Translations under genes and position numbers: made by a program
Shown here: positions 40,965 to 50,410 of the stretch, piece after piece
Position numbering within the stretch: the first letter of the stretch is position 1
Layout of the letters: each line of letters opens with the position of its first letter
Notes under the pieces: generated by a model
Seen by the model: only the letters and a program-made list of their open reading frames with translations
What the model was told of the DNA's origin: nothing
Database searches by the model: none
Origin: Lentibacillus salicampi
GTDB taxonomy: Bacteria; Bacillota; Bacilli; Bacillales; Amphibacillaceae
Assembly (NCBI RefSeq): GCF_004565465.1
Contig: NZ_SRHY01000018.1
Span: 1-56,877, forward strand
Reading direction: 5' to 3'
DNA length: 56,877 nt

Positions 40965-41926
40965 GAATTAAATTCCTTCCGAATGGGGACGTGTGTGTTT
41001 TGGACGATTTTTTCAACAACCGAATCACTTGTCAGGCCGTCATATTTTGCCTCGGTATTTAAAATGATTCGATGCGCTAATATAAACGGTGCCAAATACT
41101 TCACATCATCAGGCAAAACATAATCACGCCCATAAATATATGCATAAGCTTTGGCCGCTTTCATTAAAGCAATCGAACCGCGCGAGCTGACACCGAGATA
41201 AATGGCACTGTTTTCACGTGTTCCGGTTACCAGATTGATAATGTATTGCTGTACATTCCGATCAATATACACATCTTTTACCTCTTCCTGCACAGCCAAT
41301 AGTTCGTCCCTGTCCATCACAGCGGAAATCGCTTCAATTGGATGGGTTTTGGATGTTGCCTCAAGCATCTGCATTTCCTGACCAGGGGACGGATAGCCCA
41401 GTTTCATTTTAAGGATAAACCTGTCAAGCTGTGCTTCGGGAAGCGGATATGTTCCTTCATACTCGATCGGATTTTGCGTTGCCATAACAAAGAATGGCTG
41501 TTTCAAAGGAATCGTCCTGCCATCAACCGTGACGTTCTTTTCCTCCATGCCTTCAAGCAATGCGGATTGTGTCTTTGGTGATGTACGGTTAATCTCATCG
41601 GCAAGCACAATGTTGCCTTGAATCGGTCCTGAGCGAAACTCAAACTCCAGTTCCTTGGGATTGTAGATGGATACACCTGTCACATCGGCCGGTAACAAAT
41701 CCGGCGTAAATTGGATACGTCTAAAATCGCAATCCAATGATTTAGCCAATGTTCTGACAAGCATGGTTTTACCGACACCGGGTACATCTTCCAATAAAAC
41801 ATGACCTTGGGCCAACAGCGCCACAAGGCTGAGCATTGCCTCTTCCTCTTTACCAATCATGACTTTATTAATATTTTCTAAGACTCTCTCAATCTTTTCA
41901 TTGAAAATGGCGGTCTCCTGCATCAT
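40961..41926 (-). CDS. yeaC: MoxR family AAA+ ATPase (YeaC)
   Basis: A 321-residue AAA+ ATPase. Walker A is LLEDVPGVGKTMLVRTLA (about 44-61), Walker B NIVLADEINRTSPKTQSALL (about 105-124), sensor 1 FFVMATQNPIEYEGTYPLPE (about 145-164), with arginine finger LDRF. MoxR proteins act as chaperone-like remodelers with a VWA/DUF58 partner. GGGAGG precedes two ATGs (41926, 41923); either may be used. First gene of the moxR-DUF58-transglutaminase operon. Confidence 0.93.
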   Translation of the reverse strand: MMQETAIFNEKIERVLENINKVMIGKEEEAMLSLVALLAQGHVLLEDVPGVGKTMLVRTLAKSLDCDFRRIQFTPDLLPADVTGVSIYNPKELEFEFRSGPIQGNIVLADEINRTSPKTQSALLEGMEEKNVTVDGRTIPLKQPFFVMATQNPIEYEGTYPLPEAQLDRFILKMKLGYPSPGQEMQMLEATSKTHPIEAISAVMDRDELLAVQEEVKDVYIDRNVQQYIINLVTGTRENSAIYLGVSSRGSIALMKAAKAYAYIYGRDYVLPDDVKYLAPFILAHRIILNTEAKYDGLTSDSVVEKIVQNTHVPIRKEFNS

Positions 41927-41962
41927 CCAGTCAATGCCTCCCCTGCATTCTATTACATCTTT

Positions 41963-41991
41963 ACTATACTAAAAAAGACCTATAAGTTGAA
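41963..41991 (-). promoter_or_regulatory. Promoter of the moxR operon
   Basis: -35 TTCAAC (plus 41986-41991) and -10 TATAGT (plus 41963-41968), 17-bp spacer, 37 bp before the moxR start. Confidence 0.6.
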
Positions 41992-42008
41992 AGGCGATTT
42001 TTAAAAAA

Positions 42009-42075
42009 GTTCAAAAAGTCAGGTGAAAATAACCTATCGAATTTCTTACGGGCCGTTTTCATCTGCTTTTTGAAC
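42009..42075. repeat. Long inverted repeat related to the intergenic element
   Basis: GTTCAAAAAGTCAGGTGAAA (from 42009) pairs with TTTTCATCTGCTTTTTGAAC (42056-42075) over about 19 bp with a few mismatches. The left arm also resembles the start of the element at 11720-11900 (GTTCAAAAAGTCCGGTAAAC on minus). It lies between the amidase 3' end and the moxR promoter, within an otherwise empty 209-bp gap, and may act as a terminator. Confidence 0.6.
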
Positions 42076-42135
42076 ACTTATGGTCCCGACTCTATTCATG
42101 TATATAGAATCTATTATGCATTCAAAACACGCTTT

Positions 42136-43638
42136 TTATACGTTCATCATCGGATTGCCTCTCATTCCGATCCAAATATCGGATTGTTCCAGCTGAAAGG
42201 CCAGCTTAAGCAGCATGTCCTCCCTGCCTTTGGATGCCATGACCTGCACGCCTAGTGGAAGACCTTCCTTTGAAAGGTGCACAGGCAGCGACATCGCCGG
42301 CTGACCGGTCAAATTGGCAAGCTGTGTGAACGGTGTATAGGTGAGACTCGGCAAAAAGATATCCCAGATGATGGCTTGCTGCGCCGTTTTATCTGCTTGA
42401 GTCTTCTTCATTTTGCTGCGCCAGGTCTCCTGCTCCAGCTCTGTGTGGGACAGCTCTCCGACTTCAGGTGCGGTATAGGCCGCCGCTGGTGTAATAAACA
42501 AATCATATGTCCGGTGAAAGGCTTCCATTTGCGCTGCCGCCGTATCCCAAGATGCCAGACTGGCTGAGAAATCTGCTGCCGAAACTGATTTTCCTGCCTG
42601 GTGCAGCAGCCACGTTTCGATTTCAACATCATCAGGCGTGAGTTCTCTTTCCAGTGAATGTTCCAGTCGTGCTGTCAACGCTGAGATTTCGCCACTGTTC
42701 ATGACATAATAATCTTGCATCAACCGGATGCCATCTACATTATGATCTTTCTGTTCAACAATGTGCCCGGCTTTTTCCAGCCATTGTACCGTCTTGGCGA
42801 CTGCCTCTCGTGCATCATCTGAAACAGGCGTATCGACCGGTGAGTCGGTTGTGTAAGCAATCCGGAGCGGCTCCTTAAAAGGTACCGCCATATCCGCTTT
42901 ATACTGACCCGAAAATGCCGGTACCTGAAATGCCGCTTCAGGCTGAACCGTCTGCAGGATATCGAGTAATGCCGCGCTGTCACGGACGCTCCGGCTGAGT
43001 GCAAAATCAATTGATGCACCCTGCCATTGCCGGCCAGAGCCAGGACCTACCGGTGTACGCCCGCGTGTCGGTTTTAGTCCAAACAGTCCGGTAAATGAAG
43101 CCGGGATGCGAATAGAGCCCCCGCCGTCACTGGCTCCTGCAGCCGGAACAATACCGGAAGCAACTGCCGCAGCAGCACCTCCACTGGAACCTCCTGAGGC
43201 ATAATCCGTATTCCATGGGTTTCGCGTCGGACCATAAACTTCAGGCTCCGTAATATTTTTCAAACCAAATTCCGGTGTGTTCGTATGTCCCATAACCAGG
43301 AACCCGGCAGTACGCAATTTTCTGACATAGTTGGAATCCTGCCGGCTGACGGTATTTTTCATCAACCTTGAGGAAGATGTGAGCAACTCCCCGGCAACTG
43401 ACTGTGACAGGTTTTTCAATAACATCGGTACCCCAGCAAACGACTGTTCCATATTCATATTTTCCGCCTCGGCCATCACACGTCCTTTGCGGTCATGGAC
43501 AACAGCGTTCAGTTGGGGATTGACTTGTTCAAGGCGCTGGAAAGCAAGATTAAGAAACTCATCCGGGGTCATTTCGTTCATCTTGATCAGTTCAGCGATA
43601 TCGATTGCATCCAATTTCAAGTATGTCTGCAGGTTCAT
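42136..43638 (-). CDS. Amidase signature family enzyme
   Basis: A 500-residue amidase with the Ser-cisSer-Lys triad: Lys in [11 protein letters not shown] (about 75), the Gly/Ser stretch [16 protein letters not shown] (about 150-165) with the cis-Ser, and the nucleophile in [17 protein letters not shown] (about 172-188). The family includes GatA, but no gatB or gatC is adjacent, so a metabolic amidase is more likely; the substrate is unknown. AGGAGG precedes the ATG at 43638. Confidence 0.9.
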   Translation of the reverse strand: MNLQTYLKLDAIDIAELIKMNEMTPDEFLNLAFQRLEQVNPQLNAVVHDRKGRVMAEAENMNMEQSFAGVPMLLKNLSQSVAGELLTSSSRLMKNTVSRQDSNYVRKLRTAGFLVMGHTNTPEFGLKNITEPEVYGPTRNPWNTDYASGGSSGGAAAAVASGIVPAAGASDGGGSIRIPASFTGLFGLKPTRGRTPVGPGSGRQWQGASIDFALSRSVRDSAALLDILQTVQPEAAFQVPAFSGQYKADMAVPFKEPLRIAYTTDSPVDTPVSDDAREAVAKTVQWLEKAGHIVEQKDHNVDGIRLMQDYYVMNSGEISALTARLEHSLERELTPDDVEIETWLLHQAGKSVSAADFSASLASWDTAAAQMEAFHRTYDLFITPAAAYTAPEVGELSHTELEQETWRSKMKKTQADKTAQQAIIWDIFLPSLTYTPFTQLANLTGQPAMSLPVHLSKEGLPLGVQVMASKGREDMLLKLAFQLEQSDIWIGMRGNPMMNV

Positions 43639-44038
43639 CTAATTCCTCCTGACGATGTGCTACATTTATTGTACCACGTTCTTAGGCTATTGCCGATTTT
43701 TCTGACACACAAGAACAATAAGAAACGTTCCGCCCATTTGCCTTTGACTTTCCCGAAATTCACGATTTGCGGTATAAGATGTTTCATTACCGGCAAACTA
43801 AATGTGCGGATTGTATAATCAGGTAAAGAAAGACAAAAACCATGCCGGGGCATGCGGTATTGACAGGCTGTACTGCATTATATAATCCCGGACCACGGGC
43901 GCCTATGAGTTGATTGTTTAACCGAGAGCACTATAAATTGAGAAACTTCCATGGATGATCAGTCGCAGTGAATTCGCCAAAGATTAAGGGGTTCGTTACC
44001 GGAAGTGTCTGTCTGGTATCGTGAAAGGAGAAAATATC
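43639..44038. other. 400-bp gap with one candidate promoter
   Basis: No gene seen. TTGACA (43860-43865) and TATAAT (43881-43886) are 15 bp apart on the plus strand, a short but possible spacing, 153 bp before the small ORF at 44039. Confidence 0.4.
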
Positions 44039-44149
44039 TTGAAACAACAAAATATACATGTTAAAAGCGATAGGGCAATCAATAGACGCAGCAAGGTTTG
44101 GGCACTAGAGCCGATCATGGCAGACAAATTAAAATGCGATAAAAGATAA
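44039..44149 (+). CDS. Possible 36-aa small protein or leader peptide
   Basis: A 36-codon ORF starting TTG, with a strong site AAAGGAG 8 bases upstream, ending 4 bp before the next gene's ATG. The product (KQQNIHVKSDRAINRR..., basic) has no signal or membrane helix. It may be a translated leader that delivers ribosomes to the membrane protein gene, whose own ribosome site is poor. No family recognised. Confidence 0.35.
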   Translation: MKQQNIHVKSDRAINRRSKVWALEPIMADKLKCDKR

Positions 44150-44153
44150 ACAC

Positions 44154-44654
44154 ATGGCAAAACAATACGGTAAGAACAGAGACAAACTCGAAGTGCTGCT
44201 ATGGAGTATTGCCCTCCCCGGATTTGGACAGCTGTTAAACCACAGATATGTAAAAGGTCTATTACTTATTGCTTTAGAATTCATTGCGAACGTATTAGGG
44301 AATTTCAATGAAATCATCATTTTGAGCTTTCGTGGTGACATTCAGGAGGCCATTAGCCAAACAAATTTCGGGTGGCTGATGTTCTATCCGTGTCTTTATT
44401 TTTTTGCCATGTGGGATGCCTATAAGGATGCTGAAGGCGAAAGTAAACCATACGCCTTCGTTCCATTTGTGTTTTCAGCCTATTTCGTTACGGTAGGGCT
44501 GATTTTTTCACCGACGTTCACGATTTTCGGTCAGCTGCTCGGCCCCATGTGGCTACCGATGCTTGGGGGCGTGCCAGTTGGTTTAATTATCGGTGGTATC
44601 CTACGATGGGTGCTGTTAAAAAGACTGGAAAAGAACAGAGGAACAAGTCTATAG
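44154..44654 (+). CDS. Small unrecognised membrane protein
   Basis: A 166-residue protein with about four membrane helices; the first part (WSIALPGFGQLLNHRYVKG, about 17-35) is of the LPGxGQ type seen in small Bacillus membrane proteins. A middle segment (FYPCLYFFAMWDAYKDAEG) and a last pair of helices with PMLGGVPVGLIIGG follow. No function can be assigned. It lies 4 bp after a 36-codon ORF. The 253 bp downstream (44655-44907) hold nothing clear. Confidence 0.65.
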   Translation: MAKQYGKNRDKLEVLLWSIALPGFGQLLNHRYVKGLLLIALEFIANVLGNFNEIIILSFRGDIQEAISQTNFGWLMFYPCLYFFAMWDAYKDAEGESKPYAFVPFVFSAYFVTVGLIFSPTFTIFGQLLGPMWLPMLGGVPVGLIIGGILRWVLLKRLEKNRGTSL

Positions 44655-44907
44655 AGTGCCATAAAGAAAGTTGTCCATTAAACTCCTCGTTACCGCAAGA
44701 GAAGAAAGAAAGCAGTTTTTCAAGATAAAACATCCGGAATTGGTGCAGGTCAAAAAACGGCTATTATGATTAAGGCCTGTCAACAACGTCTATCGAAAAC
44801 ACGTTATTCCGTTCTCTATCTTGATGTACTCGTCTCTTTCTTCCCCCAATTGCCGTTTTTTGGTTTCCTTACTACATACGCGAGCGACACCTTGGACCCC
44901 TATTACC

Positions 44908-47019
44908 TTAATATGATGGGCTACCGCTTAGCGCGTTCATTAACTCATACTGACAAAGCTGCATTTCGAATAAAGTGAGCGGGTCACGGTAGATTTCCGG
45001 TTTTTCACTTATAGTGTTCAAGGAGTCCTTATGCTTTTCAATCGCACTCTGCACTTCTTCGTTTACCAGATTCAGCTCTTCAAAAGGGGCTGAGAAAAAC
45101 TTACTTACATCCCATTCCAACGATCGCTCAAATAATTCCAGTTGTTGTTGAAACGGATTTATTAATTCCTCTGTAACCGGCCGATAGTCTTCATTTTCGA
45201 TGTAACGTTTATATCTGGAATGGAGTCTTTCTTTATTTTGGGGCATGGATCCTAATAGTTTCCCCGTCCCTTTCAGTAACAACTGAGCAGGATTATTGCG
45301 CATCATAATATTCACTTTTTCCATGTGCAACGTTCCCCTTGATATCCGCTCCAAATCCCGCAGCCAATCATCCAGTATCTTAAAGTCACCATCTAATACA
45401 ATCTTCTCTTCGCCATATTGTTGATTAAAACTTTCGCTCATTTCATTCATTTTAATTTGACTGTCCGTTAACGTTTTCTTACAATCCTCCAGCCACCCAT
45501 GAACGGCATTTTTAAAGTTATGTTGTGCCGTTTTTTCCATATATTCGGCAATTCGATTATTCATTTCCTCATTAACTTCAACATGGAGTTTGCTAAAGTC
45601 GCTGTTTTCATGAACCAATTCGGAACAACTTTGAAGCTGTTTAGGCAACTCACTCATTATATCCGCTAAGAAATTAGCTTTGATTTGACTGAAAGAATCT
45701 TTCGCGGCATCTGCTTCTGTTTTTTCCATTTCTTTTAACTGACGATCTATATCTTCTATCCCCGTAACGATTTCTTTATTCCAATTAATTCTATCCATAA
45801 TGCCATCTTCCACTTCAGAACGTTTTTCTTTTAAAAATTCGATTGAGGCCCTGATCATATCCCGGATTTTAGATGGACTTGCCACATGGATGCTGTACTC
45901 TTTCAACACTGGTCCCATAAATTCCGTTAAGTCATCTGACAGACCTTCTTCATCCGCCCACGCCTTAATCGATTCAAATAACTCCCTTCCTGCTTGACTT
46001 CCGCTTGGATTGGCATTTGACTGTTCAAAATGGTATTGCGCTTTTCGAACCAGATTCTCATTTAAATCTGATTGGACAATCGAGTCCCAGGCAAGTATAG
46101 CCGTTGAGGATGGTAAGGCGTCTGTTGCAGATGATACATCCAGCCAATTCGTTAAATGGTTTTGCATCAGCGGTGATATGTCCCTGATTAAAAATCTTCC
46201 ACTAATCAATTCAACATAAGATGCCTTATATAAATCCGGAAGCTTCTTCCACTTATAGGATTCTTCCACATGATTCGTTAAAAGAAGCTGATTAAATTCT
46301 TCCAGCCATTGTATAAAAAAGTTACTTTGCTGGTAATTCTTCCACAATCGTTCTGAAAGGTTCTCAAATTGCAATTTATCCATGTGTAATAAGGTAACTA
46401 AAGCTTCCTCAAAATAGATTGGCTTGTAACCAGCTGTGAATCCCTGTTCTGCATACCCTTCCAGTACCTCAAACCATGACAATGACTCTGTTCGGATGGC
46501 TTCGTTTACTGCAAGGTCAATCGCATCATCCCAATATTTAAAGTTCTCAAAGAAAGATTGGGCAACCTCTGTCACATCCGAATAATCCGGATTTAATCCA
46601 ACGGCTTTTTTAATTGCATCAATAGCTTTTTCCAGCCTATCTTGCTGTATATATAAAGAGAACAGCTGCAGAAGGACTTCCGCTTTCAAATCAACCGATT
46701 GGGTTTCCACATCCCTGTAAAATTTTTCAGCATCCGACAATAAACCCATTTCAAAGTAAGCATCTGCTATATTCTTTTGTGCCCATGGAAACAATTCATT
46801 CTCTAAAGGACTTCCCCATTTATAAATAGCCGCTTCATAATCTTTATTCAGGAAATAAACTTCCCCTTGTGCGTAACGAATAACGGATAAATCCGGCCGC
46901 TCTTTCTTCATTTCTTCCATGGACATCTCACCCAAATTGTTGATTGGGTGCTTTCCTTCGTGGTCATCTACTAACGTTTGATAATAGGTTTTATTCATTA
47001 GTTTCATCTCAGTTGTCAC
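44908..47019 (-). CDS. Large TPR and helical protein, unrecognised
   Basis: A 703-residue protein with no signal peptide or membrane helix. Residues about 45-175 look like TPR-type helical pairs (YAQGEVYFLNKDYEAAIYKW, NIADAYFEMGLLSDAEKFY, LFSLYIQQDRLEKAIDAIKK). The C-terminal half (about 390-640) is highly charged and helical and recalls the stalk of dynamin-like proteins, but no GTPase motif is present. GTG at 47019 is the start, with GAGGGAT 7 bases upstream. It is monocistronic. It may be a scaffold or partner of a membrane-remodelling GTPase encoded elsewhere; that is speculation. Confidence 0.6.
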   Translation of the reverse strand: MTTEMKLMNKTYYQTLVDDHEGKHPINNLGEMSMEEMKKERPDLSVIRYAQGEVYFLNKDYEAAIYKWGSPLENELFPWAQKNIADAYFEMGLLSDAEKFYRDVETQSVDLKAEVLLQLFSLYIQQDRLEKAIDAIKKAVGLNPDYSDVTEVAQSFFENFKYWDDAIDLAVNEAIRTESLSWFEVLEGYAEQGFTAGYKPIYFEEALVTLLHMDKLQFENLSERLWKNYQQSNFFIQWLEEFNQLLLTNHVEESYKWKKLPDLYKASYVELISGRFLIRDISPLMQNHLTNWLDVSSATDALPSSTAILAWDSIVQSDLNENLVRKAQYHFEQSNANPSGSQAGRELFESIKAWADEEGLSDDLTEFMGPVLKEYSIHVASPSKIRDMIRASIEFLKEKRSEVEDGIMDRINWNKEIVTGIEDIDRQLKEMEKTEADAAKDSFSQIKANFLADIMSELPKQLQSCSELVHENSDFSKLHVEVNEEMNNRIAEYMEKTAQHNFKNAVHGWLEDCKKTLTDSQIKMNEMSESFNQQYGEEKIVLDGDFKILDDWLRDLERISRGTLHMEKVNIMMRNNPAQLLLKGTGKLLGSMPQNKERLHSRYKRYIENEDYRPVTEELINPFQQQLELFERSLEWDVSKFFSAPFEELNLVNEEVQSAIEKHKDSLNTISEKPEIYRDPLTLFEMQLCQYELMNALSGSPSY

Positions 47020-47168
47020 GATAATCCCTCACTTGTGTTCATATAATAATTGTTACCATTCATCCTCATGAAAAATATAGAACAACTATATGAAGTTCAC
47101 CATTACTTTATTCGAAAGCACTTGTTAGTTTTTGGGGATGACGGTCTACTGCAGAGAAGTGCTTATAC

Positions 47169-48345
47169 TCACCAAAAAAACCTTTCCTCCCGTTTTCTTT
47201 TACGCCGGTAAAGTACGCCTATTATTCCAATCATGACAACAACAATCGAGACGACAGCCATGAGTGCACTGCTCCCAAGAACTGAATTTTTCTTAACATC
47301 ACTTTTAGCTGTTTCAGATCTTCTATCCTGCTTTGTTTTTTCTAACTGAAACGTATCGACAACCTCACCTTTTCGTTTACGAACCTTTAACACACCTTCC
47401 TCACTGACATCCTTTTGCAATTCCCCATCAGTCTTGTGTGTAATGGTCAGCGGCTGAGTCGTTTTGTATTCCGTGTCATCTGTTTCAAATGTCATACCTT
47501 TAGCTATAGTGGAATGTGTGAAACGGCCAAAACCATAGTCTAATAGATTAATGGTGTCCTGATAGGCGTCTTTCTGCATGTTAGCGTTTAATGTAATGAC
47601 AATCAGGTTCAAATCATCTCTTTTGGCAGTGGTTGCCAGCGTAAAACCGGACTGGTTAACGAACCCGGTCTTTCCGCCGGTTATCCCGTCATAGGGCCTC
47701 TCCCGCATTAATTTGTGGTGCGTCAAAAGTGTCGTATCCCATGACTCGCCATCCCAAGCCAGTTCGACTGTGCCAAAAATCTCCCGGAACGTTTCATTCT
47801 GAATGGCGTATCGGGTTATGGCGGCCAGATCTTGTGCTGTTGTCACGTGACCGGAATCAAAAAGACCATGCGGATTTTCAAAATGAGTGTTCTGAACACC
47901 GACCTTCTGCTGCAGATAGCCATTCAGTTCTGATGTAAACTGCCCGACACTGCCGCCGACATGCTCAGCAATAGCCACACCGGCATCATTACCAGAGTTA
48001 ATCAGCAATCCCTGGACAAGTTTTTTTAGCGAAACCTGCTCACCTTCTTCCAAAAAAACACTGGTGCCCTCAGTGTCCCTCGCATTTCCGCTAACCGTTA
48101 CCATATCATCGAGGTCAGCTGTTTCGATCACATAAATGGCCGTTGCGATTTTTGTCAAACTGGCGGGATACATCGCGGTATCCGCGTTTTTTTTCATAGA
48201 TGACATCACCTGTCTCAGCATCGATCATCACCGCGGCTTCACTTGTCGGAGAGGGTTTCGGGTTCTCTTGTTCAGCATGGGCGACAGCCACAAAAAGCGG
48301 ATTGACGGCTATGAGGGTAATCAATAATAATAATCGTTTTTTCAC
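47169..48345 (-). pseudogene. D-alanyl-D-alanine carboxypeptidase, frameshifted (DacF-like)
   Basis: A penicillin-binding protein 5-type carboxypeptidase split by one extra base. Frame 1 starts at GTG 48345 (AGGTG upstream) with signal peptide MKKRLLLLITLIAVNPLFVA and reads to DAETGDVIYEKK. Frame 2 continues NADTAMYPASLTKIATAIYV and runs to 47169. The switch is at a run of eight A (T8 on plus, 48187-48194); seven would restore one frame. Everything else is intact: SLTK (SxxK), LINSGNDAG (SxN), GGKTGF (KTG) and a C-terminal membrane anchor. It may be a recent mutation, a sequencing error, or a product rescued by slippage on A8. Confidence 0.85.
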
Positions 48346-48477
48346 AATAACACCTGCTTTACGCTATCAAACTTTCTACCTTGTCCATTTTAGTATATTT
48401 TTGTCGAATCATTGTCCTGATGAAGCAATTGTTATGTAATTGTAATAGGTAAATTGTGGATTTTATATAAGTTGAAT

Positions 48478-48494
48478 TGTTATATTCTATAACA
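48478..48494. promoter_or_regulatory. Perfect palindrome upstream of fetAB, candidate operator
   Basis: TGTTATA-ttc-TATAACA (7-3-7) lies 86 bp before the ABC transporter start. It sits between a TTGAAT (48472-48477) and a TATAAT (48506-48511 region), where a repressor could block transcription. It does not match the Fur consensus. Confidence 0.4.
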
Positions 48495-48580
48495 GATAAT
48501 AATTATAATGGACAAGGGGAAAATAACATCTAAACGGATACTTATAAGAATGTTGATATTGTACAAGGGACGTGACATAT

Positions 48581-49309
48581 ATGACAGTTGCCGGGGATGC
48601 CATAAGGTTCGAGCATGTCGATTATTCCACAAATGGCTTACATATTCTGAAAAACGTGACCGGGGCCATTTCAGAGGGGAAAATCACAACGCTGGTCGGG
48701 CCGTCCGGTGCAGGAAAAACGACATTGTTCAAGTTATGCAATGGCCTGCAGTCACCGGATTCAGGTGAGATTTTTATCAAGGACAAACCAATCGGCAGCT
48801 ATGAGCCTGTCGAACTTCGCCGGAACGTCGGGATGGCGCTGCAAAAAGCAACGATGATCAGCGGCAGTGTCCGGAAAAATCTTGAGCTTCCATTAACCTT
48901 GCAGGGAAAAGAATTGGCGGAAGACAGTGCCAGGGAACTGTTGAAAATGGTCGGGCTGGACAAAACAGATTTACAAAAGAAAACGAAGGACTTATCAGGG
49001 GGACAACAGCAGAAGTTATCGATTGCCCGCACCCTCGTGAACCAGCCGGATATTTTGCTGCTTGATGAAATTACATCTTCATTGGATAGTGTATCCCGCC
49101 AGGATATTGAAGAACTAATCGTCAACATGAACGAGCAGTACGGCACAACCATTGTATGGATTACCCACAACCTGCAGCAAGCCTTGTCAATCGGTGATGA
49201 TACGTGGGTAATGATGGACGGGGAAGTTGTGGAAACCGGGGAAAGCAGTTTTTTACGAAATCCACAAAATGACAGGGTCAAGCAATTTGTAAGAGGTGAA
49301 ATCGAATGA
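48581..49309 (+). CDS. fetA: FetA/YbbL-type ABC transporter ATPase
   Basis: A 242-residue ABC ATPase. Walker A TLVGPSGAGKTTLFKL (about 37-52), signature DLSGGQQQKLSIART (about 139-153), Walker B PDILLLDEITSSLDS and H-loop WITHNL. It pairs with the UPF0014 permease next to it, which it overlaps by 4 bp. The E. coli pair FetAB exports iron and protects against peroxide; the Bacillus role is not established. The ATG at 48581 fits AAGGG better than the GTG at 48572. Confidence 0.85.
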   Translation: MTVAGDAIRFEHVDYSTNGLHILKNVTGAISEGKITTLVGPSGAGKTTLFKLCNGLQSPDSGEIFIKDKPIGSYEPVELRRNVGMALQKATMISGSVRKNLELPLTLQGKELAEDSARELLKMVGLDKTDLQKKTKDLSGGQQQKLSIARTLVNQPDILLLDEITSSLDSVSRQDIEELIVNMNEQYGTTIVWITHNLQQALSIGDDTWVMMDGEVVETGESSFLRNPQNDRVKQFVRGEIE

Positions 49310-50073
49310 GCTTCCTGACGTTATCCATCTCGTTATTGTTCGTCATCATTCCGCTTGTTTTGTCCAAAACTCTTAACCTTGGATTAGAAAAGGATACCAT
49401 CATCGCATCGGTACGTTCCATCATCCAACTGCTGGTCGTTGGCTACGTGCTGCAGTTTGTCTTCAACTCAGAAAATATAATTTATATTATCCTGATGGTC
49501 TTACTGATGATTGCAGCAGCAACCCAGAACGCCCACCGAAAAGGAGCTGCTATCAAGGGGATCATCTGGAAGCTTATCGTGACGTTCACTTTCGTGGAAG
49601 TTCTGACCCAAACGATTTTGCTCGGGCTGAATATTACACCAGCGACCGCACAATATATCATCCCAATCAGCGGAATGGTTGTCGGTAACTCGATGGTGCT
49701 GTCCATATTGTTCCTCAACCGATTCACATCTGAAATTGAAACACATCAGGATGAAACCGAACTTATTTTATCGCTCGGCGGAACACCTAAACAGGCCATT
49801 CATACGCAGCTGATCGCGTCCATTCAGGCGAGCACCATCCCCACCATTGAAAGCCAGAAAACCATCGGACTTGTCCAGCTGCCGGGAATGATGAGCGGGC
49901 AAATTATCGCCGGAGCTGATCCTGTCCAGGCCGTGCTCTTTCAATTGCTCGTCCTGTTCCTTCTGCTGACAACCGCTGTGGTTACCAGTATCATGCTTGG
50001 ATATCTGTCTTATCCCACCCTGTTTAATCAGCGGATGCAGCTTGCGGGAAGTGCAGTGGAGCGTGACGAATAA
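49306..50073 (+). CDS. fetB: FetB/YbbM-type ABC permease (UPF0014)
   Basis: A 255-residue permease with about seven membrane helices. Family marks are VRSIIQLLVVGYVLQ (about 36-50), ISGMVVGNSMVLSILFLNR, ETELILSLGGTPKQA and IGLVQLPGMMSGQIIAGADP (about 186-205). Forms a transporter with the overlapping fetA product, proposed to export iron or another metal. A strong terminator follows. Confidence 0.88.
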   Translation: MSFLTLSISLLFVIIPLVLSKTLNLGLEKDTIIASVRSIIQLLVVGYVLQFVFNSENIIYIILMVLLMIAAATQNAHRKGAAIKGIIWKLIVTFTFVEVLTQTILLGLNITPATAQYIIPISGMVVGNSMVLSILFLNRFTSEIETHQDETELILSLGGTPKQAIHTQLIASIQASTIPTIESQKTIGLVQLPGMMSGQIIAGADPVQAVLFQLLVLFLLLTTAVVTSIMLGYLSYPTLFNQRMQLAGSAVERDE

Positions 50074-50152
50074 ATCATTTAGAGGTTTATTTGAAACCGT
50101 TCGGCTAAAAATTCCTGACATACCCTCTTTTTATTACAATCGAAAAAAGAAC

Positions 50153-50208
50153 AAAAAAGCGGCACGATCAATGGAAAAAAATAATTTTCCCGATCGTGCC
50201 GCTTTTTG
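50153..50208 (+). terminator. Strong terminator, works in both directions
   Basis: A 13-bp stem AGCGGCACGATC / GATCGTGCCGCT with A-run before and T-run after (50153-50169, 50192-50208) ends fetAB and, from the other side, the FbpB-like gene. Confidence 0.9.
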
Positions 50209-50266
50209 TGATTCTGATTCGATTATCGTTCAAAAAGGGGGAGGTTAATATATAAACAGAATGACG

Positions 50267-50410
50267 CTAGGTCTTCTGTTTATCACGTAATGGTTCTGTC
50301 TGTTTTTTCTCTAGACGCAGTTCAATTTGCGAAATTCGCGTCGCATCATCCAGTAATTCCTGCTTGTTTTCCTGAACCAACTGTTCAAATTTCAATGGTC
50401 GGGATCTCAT
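50267..50410 (-). CDS. FbpB-like small basic protein, 47 aa
   Basis: A 47-codon ORF with GAGGAG before the ATG at 50410. The product (MRSRPLKFEQLVQENKQELL..., then IELRLEKKQ) is soluble and resembles the FbpB family of small basic proteins (LV-x-x-NK-x-ELL-x-D core), which in B. subtilis are Fur-regulated and assist the iron-sparing RNA FsrA. Its ATG overlaps the TGA of the DUF2187 gene. No Fur box was found upstream, so iron control is unproven. Confidence 0.6.
   Translation of the reverse strand: MRSRPLKFEQLVQENKQELLDDATRISQIELRLEKKQTEPLRDKQKT

Noticed and set aside
42136..43638. GatA subunit of the tRNA amidotransferase
   Set aside because: No gatB or gatC adjacent and the general amidase signature alone does not show it.
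44766..44978. 70-codon plus-strand frame
   Set aside because: Overlaps the 3' end of the 703-residue gene on the other strand, with no ribosome site or family likeness.
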